A DNA stretch of 64,000 bases. It comes from Chitinophagaceae bacterium (GTDB lineage: Bacteria; Bacteroidota; Bacteroidia; Chitinophagales; Chitinophagaceae). The notes beneath the pieces were generated by a model. That model had not been told where the DNA came from. It saw only the letters and a list, made by a program, of their open reading frames with translations, and ran no database searches. Shown piece after piece: positions 27,213 through 34,852 of the stretch. Location of the stretch: contig SCQT01000101.1 in the NCBI GenBank assembly GCA_004322015.1, positions 1 to 64,000 of the forward strand, written 5' to 3'. Numbering within the stretch: position 1 is the first letter of the stretch; every line of letters starts with the position of its first letter. A program made the position numbers and the translations under genes.

Positions 27213-27566
27213 ATGACGCTTCGCGAAGCCCAGGACCGTGTGGATCAATGGATCCAGCTACACGGAGTACGCTATTTTAATGAGTTGACGAATATGGCTG
27301 TCCTTACCGAAGAAGTGGGAGAGGTGGCTCGTATCATTTCCAGACAGTATGGCGAGCAATCCTTTAAAGAAAATGAGAAGAAAAAGGAACTGGCCGATGA
27401 GTTGGCAGATGTGCTTTGGGTGCTGCTTTGCTTAGCCAATCAAACGGGGGTGGATCTGACAGTTGCTTTGGAGCAGAATTTTGTAAAAAAGACAAACCGT
27501 GACAGTCAGCGGCATCAGCAAAATGAAAAGCTGAGGAACGGCGTATCTGAGAAAAAGCAAGGTTAA
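27213..27566 (+). CDS. MazG-like nucleotide pyrophosphohydrolase
   Basis: A 117-residue all-helical protein with the metal-binding pattern EEVGEV (residues 32-37) and ELADELADVLW, equivalent to the EExxE...ExxD signature of MazG-type enzymes that hydrolyse NTPs or dNTPs to monophosphates. The length fits single-domain members. House-cleaning of nucleotides is the usual role. Confidence 0.85.
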   Translation: MTLREAQDRVDQWIQLHGVRYFNELTNMAVLTEEVGEVARIISRQYGEQSFKENEKKKELADELADVLWVLLCLANQTGVDLTVALEQNFVKKTNRDSQRHQQNEKLRNGVSEKKQG

Positions 27567-27733
27567 ATTTTATCGGATGCCTTCCCTTGATTCGGAAATA
27601 AAAAAAGAATTTCAGCTTGAGAGGATAATTTTTTTCAACAGATATTTTTTTGAAATTAACTGAAGGAATTGTCTATTTTAGCCCCCGCTAAATTATTCTA
27701 CCAAATTATTATCACCAGATTTAATTACCCTTT

Positions 27734-29383
27734 ATGCATCTTCATTTTGTTGATTATTTAATCATTGCTACCTATTTCTTGTTTGTAATCGGTATTGGGT
27801 TTTTTATTAAAAAGCGGGTTAAAACGAGTAATGACTTTCTGATGAGCGGCAGGTCTATCCCCATGTGGATCACCAGCCTGGCATTTATTTCAGCGAACTT
27901 AGGCGCACAGGAGGTATTGGGTATGGCGGCATCAGGCGCTAAATACGGCATCATGACGAGTCATTTTTACTGGTTGGGAGCTATTCCTGCCATGGTCTTT
28001 CTGGGAATATTCATGATGCCTTTTTATTATGGCAGTAAAGCACGCTCTGTTCCCGAATACCTTGCCAAGCGATTTGATGAAAAGACACGTGGTTTTAATG
28101 CATTTACCTTTGCCATCATGACCATCTTTTCATCCGGCATTTCTTTGTATGCATTGGCTTTGCTTTTTGAAGTGATATTAGGATGGAAGTTTGAATTTTC
28201 CATTTTCTTAGCCTCCGGAATTGTGCTTATTTATACATTTTTAGGCGGCTTGACCAGCGCTGTGTATAATGAAGTGTTGCAATTTTTTTTAATAGTGTTG
28301 GGTGTCGCTCCGCTGGTGTATATCGGTCTGCACCATGTAGGCGGATGGGACGGCATTGTACACAGGTTACCCGATGCTATGACGCATACCTGGAAATATA
28401 TGGGAAAGGCATCGGATAACCCGATGGGAGTGGATGTATGGCAATTAGCGATGGGACTTGGGTTTGTGCTCTCCTTCGGATATTGGTGTACGGATTTTCT
28501 GGTTGTTCAAAGGGCCATGGTGGCACGTAATATGCGATCGGCCCAGAATACTCCTTTAGTGGCTGCCTTTCCTAAAGTGTTATTTCCTTTTATTGTTATT
28601 TTACCCGGTATTATTGCTGCGGCCATGGTAGCCATGCATTCCGGCTATACAATACCTACCTATAAGGGAGAAACAAATTACAATATGGTGCTGCCATCGC
28701 TGTTGAATCAATTTTATCCGAGCGGTATCCTGGGCGTTGGTTTAACGGCTTTATTTGCTTCCTTCATGTCGGGAATGGCAGGCAATGTAACTGCATTCAA
28801 CACGGTATTGACTTATGATATATATCAGGCATATATTAAACCTAACCAGACTGATAAGCATTATCTGAACGTGGGCCGTTGGGCAACGGTCTTTGGAATT
28901 ATCGCTTCCATTGGTACGGCTTATTTAGCCCGCGGGTTTAATAACATCATGGATTTTCTGCAACTGGTTTTCGGTTTTGTAAATGCGCCTTTATTTGCCA
29001 CCTTCTTTTTAGGGATGTTTTGGAAAAGATCCACCGGTCACGGAGCATTTTTCGGGTTGATCAGCGGTACTGCTGCGGCTGCACTCACTTATAACCTGAC
29101 TACTGCGGAAGGGAAAGGGGGGGGCATTGCCAATCTGCATCATTTTGGTTCTACAATGGCACAAAGCTTTATGGTAGCCATTATTGCCTTTTGCACCTGT
29201 TTTATCGTTACTGTCATTGTTAGTTTGTTTACAAAACCTCATCCAAAGGAGAAACTGGTTGGACTTGTTTACAGCCTTACGCCCCGGCAAAAGTTGGGAC
29301 ATATCGCCTGGTATAAACGCCCTGTTGCAATTGGTGTTTACGTATTAATACTGACCATTATATTAAATATTATATTTGCTTAA
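27734..29383 (+). CDS. sodium/solute symporter (SSS family)
   Basis: A 549-residue polytopic membrane protein with about 13-14 hydrophobic segments. Family hallmarks include NDFLMSGRSIPMWITSLAF near the N-terminus, GAQEVLGMAASGAKYG and a conserved core through FMSGMAGNVTAFNTV. It resembles the SglT-like group that takes up sugars with Na+. The next gene (11 nt downstream) encodes a small membrane protein that may be cotranscribed. The substrate is not evident. Confidence 0.9.
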   Translation: MHLHFVDYLIIATYFLFVIGIGFFIKKRVKTSNDFLMSGRSIPMWITSLAFISANLGAQEVLGMAASGAKYGIMTSHFYWLGAIPAMVFLGIFMMPFYYGSKARSVPEYLAKRFDEKTRGFNAFTFAIMTIFSSGISLYALALLFEVILGWKFEFSIFLASGIVLIYTFLGGLTSAVYNEVLQFFLIVLGVAPLVYIGLHHVGGWDGIVHRLPDAMTHTWKYMGKASDNPMGVDVWQLAMGLGFVLSFGYWCTDFLVVQRAMVARNMRSAQNTPLVAAFPKVLFPFIVILPGIIAAAMVAMHSGYTIPTYKGETNYNMVLPSLLNQFYPSGILGVGLTALFASFMSGMAGNVTAFNTVLTYDIYQAYIKPNQTDKHYLNVGRWATVFGIIASIGTAYLARGFNNIMDFLQLVFGFVNAPLFATFFLGMFWKRSTGHGAFFGLISGTAAAALTYNLTTAEGKGGGIANLHHFGSTMAQSFMVAIIAFCTCFIVTVIVSLFTKPHPKEKLVGLVYSLTPRQKLGHIAWYKRPVAIGVYVLILTIILNIIFA

Positions 29384-29394
29384 ATCGAAAAGAA

Positions 29395-29610
29395 ATGAAG
29401 AACGTATTGGATCTCCGGTTTGTCATTGGCTTATTCTTCGCACTGGTAGGAATCTTCCTTTTTATCACTTCTTTTATCTCGCATCCGGAGGGTGGTAAAA
29501 CTGAAACAGTGAATTTCTGGTGCGGCATTGTATATGTGACCTTCGGTATCTTCATGCTTATTTTATGGAAAGCAGGCGGCAATAAAGAGCCGGTAGAGAT
29601 GGAAGAATAA
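29395..29610 (+). CDS. small membrane protein
   Basis: A 71-residue protein with two membrane segments (FVIGLFFALVGIFLFITSF and a second around VYVTFGIFMLILW) and an acidic C-terminus. It starts 11 nt after the symporter stop, so it is likely part of the same operon and may accompany the transporter. Confidence 0.75.
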   Translation: MKNVLDLRFVIGLFFALVGIFLFITSFISHPEGGKTETVNFWCGIVYVTFGIFMLILWKAGGNKEPVEMEE

Positions 29611-29706
29611 TAAATGATAGAAATATCAGCAGCCAAAAAATTTCATAAAAAACTCCGCAATAATACGGGGTCACGCCCTGAGCTCAGCTTAAGTATCAAT
29701 CAAAAA

Positions 29707-30087
29707 CTAAAGTTCTACAGCCATAAGTTCTTCTCCGAGCTGATGTAAGGCTTTTTCTATTTTTTCTTTCTGAGCCGGACGCGGTTTTTTAAGTCCGGTG
29801 GCATAGTGATGTATTTGTTTCTCATTTATGCCGGTTAATTGATGCCAGGCCGGCGCCGAAAAAATTTTTTTGTAGTAGGTCAAGAGACTTTCTGCATCAA
29901 ACCGAAAGGATACTTTGTAAGATCCAGGCTTCAAATTACCTAACTTTTTTTGTATTTCTATGCCTTCAAGAGCAGATTGTTTCACTTCTTGCACAGTATC
30001 GCCCACACCATTAACACCGTCCACGTTTTCAGAATAAGCCCAATAGGCATCTTTACTTCTTTCGATAATAATTTTTATCTCTTTCAT
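29707..30087 (-). CDS. hicB: HicB-type antitoxin with C-terminal DNA-binding domain
   Basis: A 126-residue protein. The N-terminal part (IIIERSKDAYWAYSENVDG... GDTVQEVKQSALEGIEI) is the HicB fold that blocks HicA. The C-terminal part (WHQLTGINEKQIHHYATG) is a helix-turn-helix for autoregulation. The toxin gene directly upstream is interrupted (see 30118-30772), so this is an orphan antitoxin. Its start is 30 nt from the hicA stop. Confidence 0.82.
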   Translation of the reverse strand: MKEIKIIIERSKDAYWAYSENVDGVNGVGDTVQEVKQSALEGIEIQKKLGNLKPGSYKVSFRFDAESLLTYYKKIFSAPAWHQLTGINEKQIHHYATGLKKPRPAQKEKIEKALHQLGEELMAVEL

Positions 30088-30117
30088 GACTTTATTATTT
30101 TAAATTCATTTCTTTTT

Positions 30118-30772
30118 TTATTTTCTTTTCAATCCCTTTCCTACTTCATCCGAACCATGGTAAGGTACCGGATAGGTTCTACCGCCTTTTTCATATATGT
30201 AGGGGCTTGCTCAATAGCTTGTAACATTTTTGAAATTATATTTTTTTAGCCCCGTCGGATGATTTTTATTTTTTATCTGATTTCCAATGTCATTCACTTA
30301 AGGACGTCTTAAGCCACGAAGTGGCGTTATGTAATAATCTCTATGGCCATATAGACACAGCCAACGGTCCAGGTCAGCTACGAATGATTCAACCCTTACA
30401 GGGTTGAACTGAACCGCCTCTTTTTACCGTGGGTTCCACCCACGGTTATTCATATTTTTGCCCTTTGGGCAAAGCCCTTTCTCTTACAAAAGATTCAAGT
30501 TAATAACATTGATCCTATCCTATAAAAATGGCTCTTTTAATCCAATCTCTTCTAAGAACTTGTATTCAAAATCTTTTTCTATATATTCAGATGTAAGGTT
30601 TTTGGTAAACTCTTATCAAAACTTATACAGATAAATAATCAGAATCCTTCCAAAATGCTCACAGAGTATATGCTTTGAGTCATTGAGCAACCCCTATGTA
30701 ATGACTACCTTTTATTCTCACAAGTTTCCAGCCATTCTTCTTGATTAATCTGTGCAATTCACTTGACTTCAT
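30118..30772 (-). pseudogene. hicA: hicA toxin gene split by the 491-bp element
   Basis: The 5' part (30772 to 30695, 26 codons) encodes MKSSELHRLIKKNGWKLVRI followed by KGSHYI. The 3' part (30195 to 30118) resumes in frame with YEKGGRTYPVPYHGS and DEVGKGLKRK. Joined across one copy of the duplicated TACATA, they give a 51-residue HicA with the N-terminal lysine/Trp region and the catalytic-histidine segment GSHYI. The element plus one target copy sits between. The C-terminus stops at KRK; one extra A in the following A-run would extend it by seven residues, so a second lesion is possible. Confidence 0.8.
30196..30700 (-). mobile_element. 491-bp MITE-like element, copy 2, with 6-bp target duplication
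   Basis: Element 30202-30694, bounded by GGGGCTTGCTCAAT and ATTGAGCAACCCC. It is flanked by direct repeats TATGTA at 30196-30201 and 30695-30700. It is the inverted copy of 1-491 (about 98% identical by eye) and carries the same chain of internal palindromes. It interrupts hicA. No transposase is encoded. Confidence 0.85.
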
Positions 30773-30889
30773 GAAACTCGTTTTTGATTAACAAAATAAA
30801 GGTATATATTTATATACTATCTTCAAAATATTTCTTATCCGAATTTGATCAGATTTATTTTCAGTTTCAACGAGTCCTTTGATCCATCT

Positions 30890-31015
30890 TCACCATCTCG
30901 GAATATATTGTTCCAACCTGATCTTTTTATCTCCAGGTAGTAGCGCGGCCGGAAATACGTATTGCTCCTGTATGCAGTCGATCATTGCAGCGCTGTCAGT
31001 TGGACGGTGCTTCAT
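30890..31015 (-). other. 41-codon open frame of uncertain status
   Basis: A short frame beginning MKHRPTDSAAMIDCIQEQ and ending in EQYIPRW. Its composition looks protein-like, but it is too short to assign and may be a gene remnant. The surrounding 30773-31021 otherwise holds only AT-rich sequence and the probable hicA promoter (TACCTTTA near 30800, a near match to the -7 consensus). Confidence 0.25.
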
Positions 31016-31021
31016 TCGTAC

Positions 31022-31117
31022 TTAGGTGTGGTATTCAATAGTAATTTGGCTCTTTTTTACAAAATATTTCACTGATTGGTTATGATCCGGCGAATAGAGA
31101 ATATACACATAATACAT
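31022..31117 (-). pseudogene. truncated GIY-YIG gene start
   Basis: The first 13 codons (MYYVYILYSPDHN) are identical to the intact GIY-YIG gene at 31243-31488, because they lie in the 104-bp repeat. After that the frame runs into unrelated residues (QSVKYFVKKSQ) and stops after 31 residues. It lacks the second motif and the catalytic Arg/Glu. Confidence 0.6.
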
Positions 31118-31183
31118 GGCCCAAAAATAAGAAATCCGGCACTCAGGCCGGATAAAACTTCTGTGGGAGTTGGGGGATTCGAA
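31080..31183 (-). repeat. 104-bp direct repeat, inner copy
   Basis: Identical to 31451-31554 over all 104 bases. Read on the minus strand it contains a tRNA 3' end (TTCGAATCCCCCAACTCCCA), a terminator hairpin (31134-31153) and the first codons of a GIY-YIG gene. Beyond it, 31184-31230 forms two strong hairpins (TGCCGAC/GTCGGCA and CCACGAC/GTCGTGG arms) rather than the rest of a tRNA. Confidence 0.85.
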
Positions 31184-31242
31184 TGCCGACGCTCGGGTCG
31201 GCACCACGACTTGCCTGGCAACGTCGTGGCCCGCTATCATAC

Positions 31243-31488
31243 TCACGAATATTTTTCAATAAATTGACGGAGACGCTCCGGTGAGAGATTTTTCAATTTC
31301 TTCTCCAAAATCAAAGCATCTCCTCTTGTGCTTTTTTCAATGACACATTTTATTATCCACGGAGCATACGGTGATGTTGATTTTTCATAACCCGAATTAT
31401 GACGATATAATCTTGCTTCCATATTATTAGTTTGTCCAATATAAAAGCGATTATGATCCGGCGAATAGAGAATATACACATAATACAT
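31243..31488 (-). CDS. GIY-YIG nuclease domain protein
   Basis: An 81-residue single-domain protein of the UPF0213/YhbQ-like group. It has YVYILYSPDHNRFYIGQTNN (GIY and YIG strands), RLYRHNSGYEKSTSPY with the catalytic Arg, and a conserved Glu in ALILEKKLK. It lies directly downstream of a tRNA-Val 3' end, a common position for such genes in Bacteroidota. It sits between the two copies of the 104-bp repeat. Confidence 0.85.
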   Translation of the reverse strand: MYYVYILYSPDHNRFYIGQTNNMEARLYRHNSGYEKSTSPYAPWIIKCVIEKSTRGDALILEKKLKNLSPERLRQFIEKYS

Positions 31489-31554
31489 GGCCCAAAAATA
31501 AGAAATCCGGCACTCAGGCCGGATAAAACTTCTGTGGGAGTTGGGGGATTCGAA
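31451..31554 (-). repeat. 104-bp direct repeat, outer copy
   Basis: Perfect copy of 31080-31183, offset by 371 bp. Here the tRNA part continues beyond the repeat into a further 23 nt of tRNA-Val sequence. Confidence 0.85.
31505..31524 (-). terminator. Rho-independent terminator of the former tRNA-Val
   Basis: On the minus strand, ATCCGGC-CTGAGT-GCCGGAT is followed by TTCTTATTTTT, just after the tRNA 3' end and before the GIY-YIG start. The same hairpin is at 31134-31153 in the other repeat copy. Confidence 0.75.
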
Positions 31555-31577
31555 CCCGCGACCCTCTGCTTGTAAGG
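31535..31577 (-). other. probable attL: 3' half of tRNA-Val(TAC)
   Basis: On the minus strand the bases match the 3' half of a tRNA-Val: anticodon loop part TTACAA (anticodon TAC at 31574-31572), the 3' anticodon stem GCAGAG, the T loop TTCGAAT, and the acceptor strand AACTCCC plus A. Upstream of the anticodon loop (above 31577) the tRNA match ends abruptly and there is no 5' half. Such a displaced tRNA 3' end next to phage genes is the classical mark of site-specific integration. The intact tRNA-Val is expected at the right end of the prophage, outside the window. Confidence 0.7.
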
Positions 31578-31691
31578 GAGGGGCGTTCTCTTTTTTAGAG
31601 GTTAAATCCTTATCCTGTAAGACTTTCAGTATTAGGTTATTCTTTAATATTGATGAATTATAAAAGCTTTACTAACTATTTTACTAACCGG

Positions 31692-32120
31692 TTATTTCCT
31701 CAACAAATCGCTTTCTTTTGAATGAATGCTAATCAGGTCGTCATGCAGCTCTTTTACTGTTTCAATCGCTTTTTTGATGTCTCTTTGCCTGTTCTTAAGC
31801 TCTTTCTGCAATTCTTTGTCTTTCGTGATGATAGGTTGCCGGGCAGCCAGTGGGATGCCCTTTCTATAGTTTTGAATAATGTCATTAATAATGTCTATTT
31901 CTTTCAAGGCTACCCGGGCCTGCAAGGCAATTCTGGTGCCCAATAAAGTGGGTATGACCGGGACCGTTGACCGGTCAAATAATTCAACTCTCAGTTCATC
32001 CTCGAGCTTTTTTATCTGTATGGTAACGGTCGGCTGGCTGACTTTGCATTTTTTAGCCGCTTCCCGTATGCCGCCTTCATCAATGATTGCTATCAGGTAT
32101 TTGAGTTGCTGGATGGTCAT
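31692..32120 (-). CDS. LysR-type HTH-only regulator
   Basis: A 142-residue protein whose N-terminus (QLKYLIAIIDEGGIREAAKK, then VSQPTVTIQIKKLEDEL) is a typical LysR winged helix-turn-helix plus the linker-helix start (TRIALQARVALKEIDIIND). The substrate-binding domain is absent and replaced by a charged, probably coiled-coil tail. It is the first phage gene inside attL. A role as a lysogeny or excision regulator is inferred. Confidence 0.7.
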   Translation of the reverse strand: MTIQQLKYLIAIIDEGGIREAAKKCKVSQPTVTIQIKKLEDELRVELFDRSTVPVIPTLLGTRIALQARVALKEIDIINDIIQNYRKGIPLAARQPIITKDKELQKELKNRQRDIKKAIETVKELHDDLISIHSKESDLLRK

Positions 32121-32144
32121 ATAGATAAATTAGTTACTATTAGT

Positions 32145-32630
32145 TCAGATATAGCTTTTAATAATGTCCTTATATTCAGGGGTCTGTCGGATATTATTTA
32201 ATAAATCATTATTTCTAAGCATTTCAAGGTTATTAAAGCCGTTCTTTAAGGCTTTTTTCAGCCAAAATAATTCAGCCTCCTTATCATTCTCTCTCGCATA
32301 AATAAGCGACATGGCAAAACATGAATGAGGAGATCCATCCGGTTTCTTCTCTATTACTTTTTGATATAATTCTTTGGCTTTAGAATAATTTTTTTTGTGG
32401 ATAGCCCATTCCGCTTTTTCAAGAATTTCCTGAACTTCTTCTTCCTCAAAATCCCGCTTGTCACTAAATGTTACAATTATTAATCCTATTATAGGGCTTA
32501 AAAAAAGCGAAGCCAATAATGACCAGACAAAGCCTATTTTTCTTTTATTGCCTATAGCAGCTACCACAAACGATAATATGATCCAGAGAATAAATATCAT
32601 TGATGCATAAGATTTCAGATTAAAATACAC
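32145..32630 (-). CDS. membrane protein with TPR-like region
   Basis: A 161-residue protein with two N-terminal membrane segments (MIFILWIILSFVVAAIG; FVWSLLASLFLSPIIGLIIV). A helical repeat region follows (AEWAIHKKNYSKAKELYQKV and following) resembling tetratricopeptide or Sel1 repeats. It overlaps the preceding secreted-protein gene by 11 nt. The pair lies on the repressor side of the prophage, so it is probably expressed in the lysogen. Function unknown. Confidence 0.65.
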   Translation of the reverse strand: MYFNLKSYASMIFILWIILSFVVAAIGNKRKIGFVWSLLASLFLSPIIGLIIVTFSDKRDFEEEEVQEILEKAEWAIHKKNYSKAKELYQKVIEKKPDGSPHSCFAMSLIYARENDKEAELFWLKKALKNGFNNLEMLRNNDLLNNIRQTPEYKDIIKSYI

Positions 32631-33135
32631 TTTGTGCCGCTTGCTTATTTTTATTCTTCTCTTCTTCTTCTCTTTTGTTACTAAGCGAGATGCTTTCTAT
32701 TAAAAAATAAGACACATTTCCAATTTTATCTAAATGATATTTTGCTATTACTTTCTCACCCCTCCAGTAATAATCATCAGAAAAACTATTTAGCTTGATG
32801 CCTTCTCCGTACTTATTTTGAATCATCTGGAGCAACTCACCAGCATCATTTTCGTCATTCAGTTCAATAAGAATGGCATATAACGAATCATCAACAAAAG
32901 AGTAAGTAATATCTGTCAATTTAATGTCTCCGATTTTTAAATTTTCATTTGTTTTTCTGTAGATAGAATACGGATTATTCTTTATTGATAATATCACTAA
33001 ATTATTAATGGAATCCAAGGGAGTGCCTAATTTTATGTTTCTAAATCCATATTTATTGTCAAGATCAGCAACACCCCCCTGGGCGAATGAAAAGAGTGGC
33101 AAACCCAATAGCAGAAGAAACACGATTGATTTCAT
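32620..33135 (-). CDS. secreted lysogen-side protein, unknown function
   Basis: A 171-residue protein with a signal peptide (MKSIVFLLLLGLPLFSFAQ) and a mature part resembling small Bacteroidota periplasmic proteins (YGFRNIKLGTPLDSI..., DITYSFVDDSLYAI). Its C-terminus is Lys/Glu-rich. It is translated just before the membrane protein (11-nt overlap). Such secreted products next to a prophage repressor are typical lysogenic-conversion genes; that is inference. Confidence 0.65.
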   Translation of the reverse strand: MKSIVFLLLLGLPLFSFAQGGVADLDNKYGFRNIKLGTPLDSINNLVILSIKNNPYSIYRKTNENLKIGDIKLTDITYSFVDDSLYAILIELNDENDAGELLQMIQNKYGEGIKLNSFSDDYYWRGEKVIAKYHLDKIGNVSYFLIESISLSNKREEEEKNKNKQAAQSVF

Positions 33136-33201
33136 TGATTTAAGATTTTAGATTAAAAAAATATCCACAGTGCAAATACATTACACTTTTATCTTTTATT
33201 T

Positions 33202-33220
33202 TTGCTAAATATTTTAGCAA
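33202..33220 (-). promoter_or_regulatory. operator-like palindrome upstream of the lysogen-side gene pair
   Basis: A perfect 8-bp-arm inverted repeat, TTGCTAAA-TAT-TTTAGCAA, with a further half (ATTGCTAAT) alongside. On the minus strand it sits about 30 nt upstream of TGTATTTG (near-consensus -7 element), where a regulator could block or assist the polymerase. Confidence 0.45.
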
Positions 33221-33292
33221 TATTGCTAATCGGACTATCACCATAAACTTCTTTAACCATGAATAAAAATAACAAGAAAAAGCCGCCTACTA

Positions 33293-33703
33293 TTAAACTA
33301 CTATTCCTTCCTTATCATCGTCATTTAATCGCTTATTTACCAAAGCCTTCAAATCCTCCTCAATCAAGCGGGGAACCTTCTTCTGTTGTTCTCCCAAAAC
33401 CATCGAAATAGCCTCTAACAGTACATCAACCTTAACATCAATCTTTCTCAAAGAATCTCCCAGTTCAACCGTCGCAAAGCCACTTTGTGAAAGATCCTTT
33501 TTCTTGAGGTCAGAAGAAGAAATACCGAACATTTTGGCAATAATATTTAGCGTCTCTGGTTCTGGATCATTTCTACCAATGCGCCAATTACTTACACTTT
33601 GGACCTGAACCCTCGTTGCTTCCGCCAATTTTCTATTCTGCATTCCTGCGTTTGTCATCAAAAAATCTAAATTTTTTGAAAAGAGACTGCGCTCCTTTTT
33701 CAT
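33293..33703 (-). CDS. phage repressor, XRE-family HTH
   Basis: A 136-residue protein. Residues 8-62 are an XRE helix-turn-helix (NLDFLMTNAGMQNRKLAEAT, then QVQSVSNWRIGRNDPEPETL). The C-terminal half is helical (SLRKIDVKVDVLLEAISMVL) and probably mediates oligomerisation. There is no peptidase S24 domain, so induction would not be by RecA-stimulated self-cleavage. It is divergent from the Cro-like gene across a 122-bp switch region, the usual lysogeny switch layout. Confidence 0.8.
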   Translation of the reverse strand: MKKERSLFSKNLDFLMTNAGMQNRKLAEATRVQVQSVSNWRIGRNDPEPETLNIIAKMFGISSSDLKKKDLSQSGFATVELGDSLRKIDVKVDVLLEAISMVLGEQQKKVPRLIEEDLKALVNKRLNDDDKEGIVV

Positions 33704-33757
33704 ATTGTTTAAAATTGTTGTTATAAATTAATTGTTGACGAAATTTGTTTACGTATG

Positions 33758-33788
33758 TTGTTTCTTGTTTCATCTTGTTGTATCTTTG
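33758..33788 (+). promoter_or_regulatory. early rightward phage promoter in the repressor/Cro switch
   Basis: TTG at 33758-33760 and TATCTTTG at 33781-33788 (exact TAnnTTTG, 20-nt spacing), 37 nt upstream of the Cro-like gene. The surrounding 33710-33780 has repeated TTGTT blocks that could be repressor sites. Confidence 0.6.
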
Positions 33789-33825
33789 CATTATTAATTC
33801 ATTTAGCAATTAATAAAGCAAATAT

Positions 33826-34044
33826 ATGAATTACCCAGCAAAAGATAGGAAGCCGCTATCGGATAAAGAGAGAGAAAAGTTAGCCAACGCCGTGATTGGC
33901 TTTGGCAATACGCAAAAAGTGGCGGAAATAACCGGGGTTTCAACACCAACTATCAGGCATGCGATAGGAGGGTTCAATATAAATCCCGACATCCGAAAGA
34001 AACTGAGAGATTATCTGGCAGAAATTAAGGAGATAACGGCATGA
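33826..34044 (+). CDS. Cro-like small HTH protein
   Basis: A 72-residue protein with a helix-turn-helix, TQKVAEITGVSTPTIRHAIGG. It is the first rightward early gene, divergent from the repressor, and overlaps the next start by 4 nt (ATGA). A Cro-like anti-repressor role is inferred from position and size. Confidence 0.65.
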   Translation: MNYPAKDRKPLSDKEREKLANAVIGFGNTQKVAEITGVSTPTIRHAIGGFNINPDIRKKLRDYLAEIKEITA

Positions 34045-34256
34045 CTCAGAATAACCTCATAAACGAACTCCTAACGATTGAAGCAGAAGCTGAGACGCTT
34101 AGGAAAAGATGTTACAGTGTAAGAAAACAACTGGAGGGGGTTTCTACCCCTTCCGCCCGAAAGGGTAAGAGAAAGGGCCTGACAGAGGCGGAAAAGCGTG
34201 CATTCATTGACAAATTCAGAAAATCTTTATATAAAAAAGCCGCCAGAGGTAACTGA
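34041..34256 (+). CDS. small basic early phage protein
   Basis: 71 residues, with a helical N-terminus (LINELLTIEAEAETLRKRCY) and a Lys/Arg-rich C-terminus (SARKGKRKGLTEAEKRAF). The ATGA overlap with the Cro-like gene indicates coupled translation. Not recognised. Confidence 0.55.
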   Translation: MTQNNLINELLTIEAEAETLRKRCYSVRKQLEGVSTPSARKGKRKGLTEAEKRAFIDKFRKSLYKKAARGN

Positions 34257-34274
34257 CGGCACAAATCCAAAAAC

Positions 34275-34583
34275 ATGGCAAAGATAACTAAAAATTTCAG
34301 CTTCGATCTTCCACTTACGAAGACGCTCGCCGGCTACTGGCGCAAGAAAATAAATCACGTGACGGACCTGCAGATCAGGTATGTGGGGTATGACTACGGA
34401 TTCCGGGACGAAGAAACCGGAGAAGAGAGATATGACATTGACCTGGAAGAGGTCAACTACGAAGGAATGAACATCCTTCCTCTTATCCAGGCTGATCTAC
34501 TCTCCGACCTAAAGGATGAAATCGAGGCGGCTGCATTTGAAAACTGTCAAGGGCAATTTGAAGAACAATATTCTACACTTTAA
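34275..34583 (+). CDS. early phage protein, unknown
   Basis: 102 residues, acidic, no membrane segment (WRKKINHVTDLQIRYVGYDY; later a Glu/Asp-rich segment). It is 18 nt downstream of the previous gene in the same cluster. Not recognised. Confidence 0.6.
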   Translation: MAKITKNFSFDLPLTKTLAGYWRKKINHVTDLQIRYVGYDYGFRDEETGEERYDIDLEEVNYEGMNILPLIQADLLSDLKDEIEAAAFENCQGQFEEQYSTL

Positions 34584-34594
34584 AACATACAATC

Positions 34595-34852
34595 ATGACA
34601 ACTCAGGACATTTTATTCATAGCGATCACATTCGGCATTCTATCCACCACGTTCATCATAGCCACTTTCTGGAATGAGATCAGAAATTTTTTAGTGTGCT
34701 TTTATTTGGACTGTGCGTGGAAAGCAATATTAGCGTTCTACTCCTTCAAAATGGCTATAAAATGGTTTCGGAAGCACTCTAAACTTACAATGAAAGAAGA
34801 GATTGAACTGGCTAATAATTCATTTGATAACGAATTGGGAATAGGGGCATGA
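34595..34852 (+). CDS. small membrane phage protein
   Basis: 85 residues with a clear membrane segment (ILFIAITFGILSTTFIIATF) and a second hydrophobic stretch around CFYLDCAWKAILAFYSF. It overlaps the next gene by 4 nt. Not recognised; small early phage membrane proteins can act in superinfection exclusion, but nothing here shows that. Confidence 0.55.
   Translation: MTTQDILFIAITFGILSTTFIIATFWNEIRNFLVCFYLDCAWKAILAFYSFKMAIKWFRKHSKLTMKEEIELANNSFDNELGIGA

Noticed and set aside
29950-30249. 99-residue plus-strand frame over hicB and the element end
   Set aside because: It runs antisense to hicB and across the element boundary, so it is a chance frame.
31022-31246. 74-residue protein reading through the inner repeat
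   Set aside because: The N-terminal part translates the tRNA-end and hairpin sequence and the C-terminal part is only the truncated GIY-YIG start; treated as a remnant.
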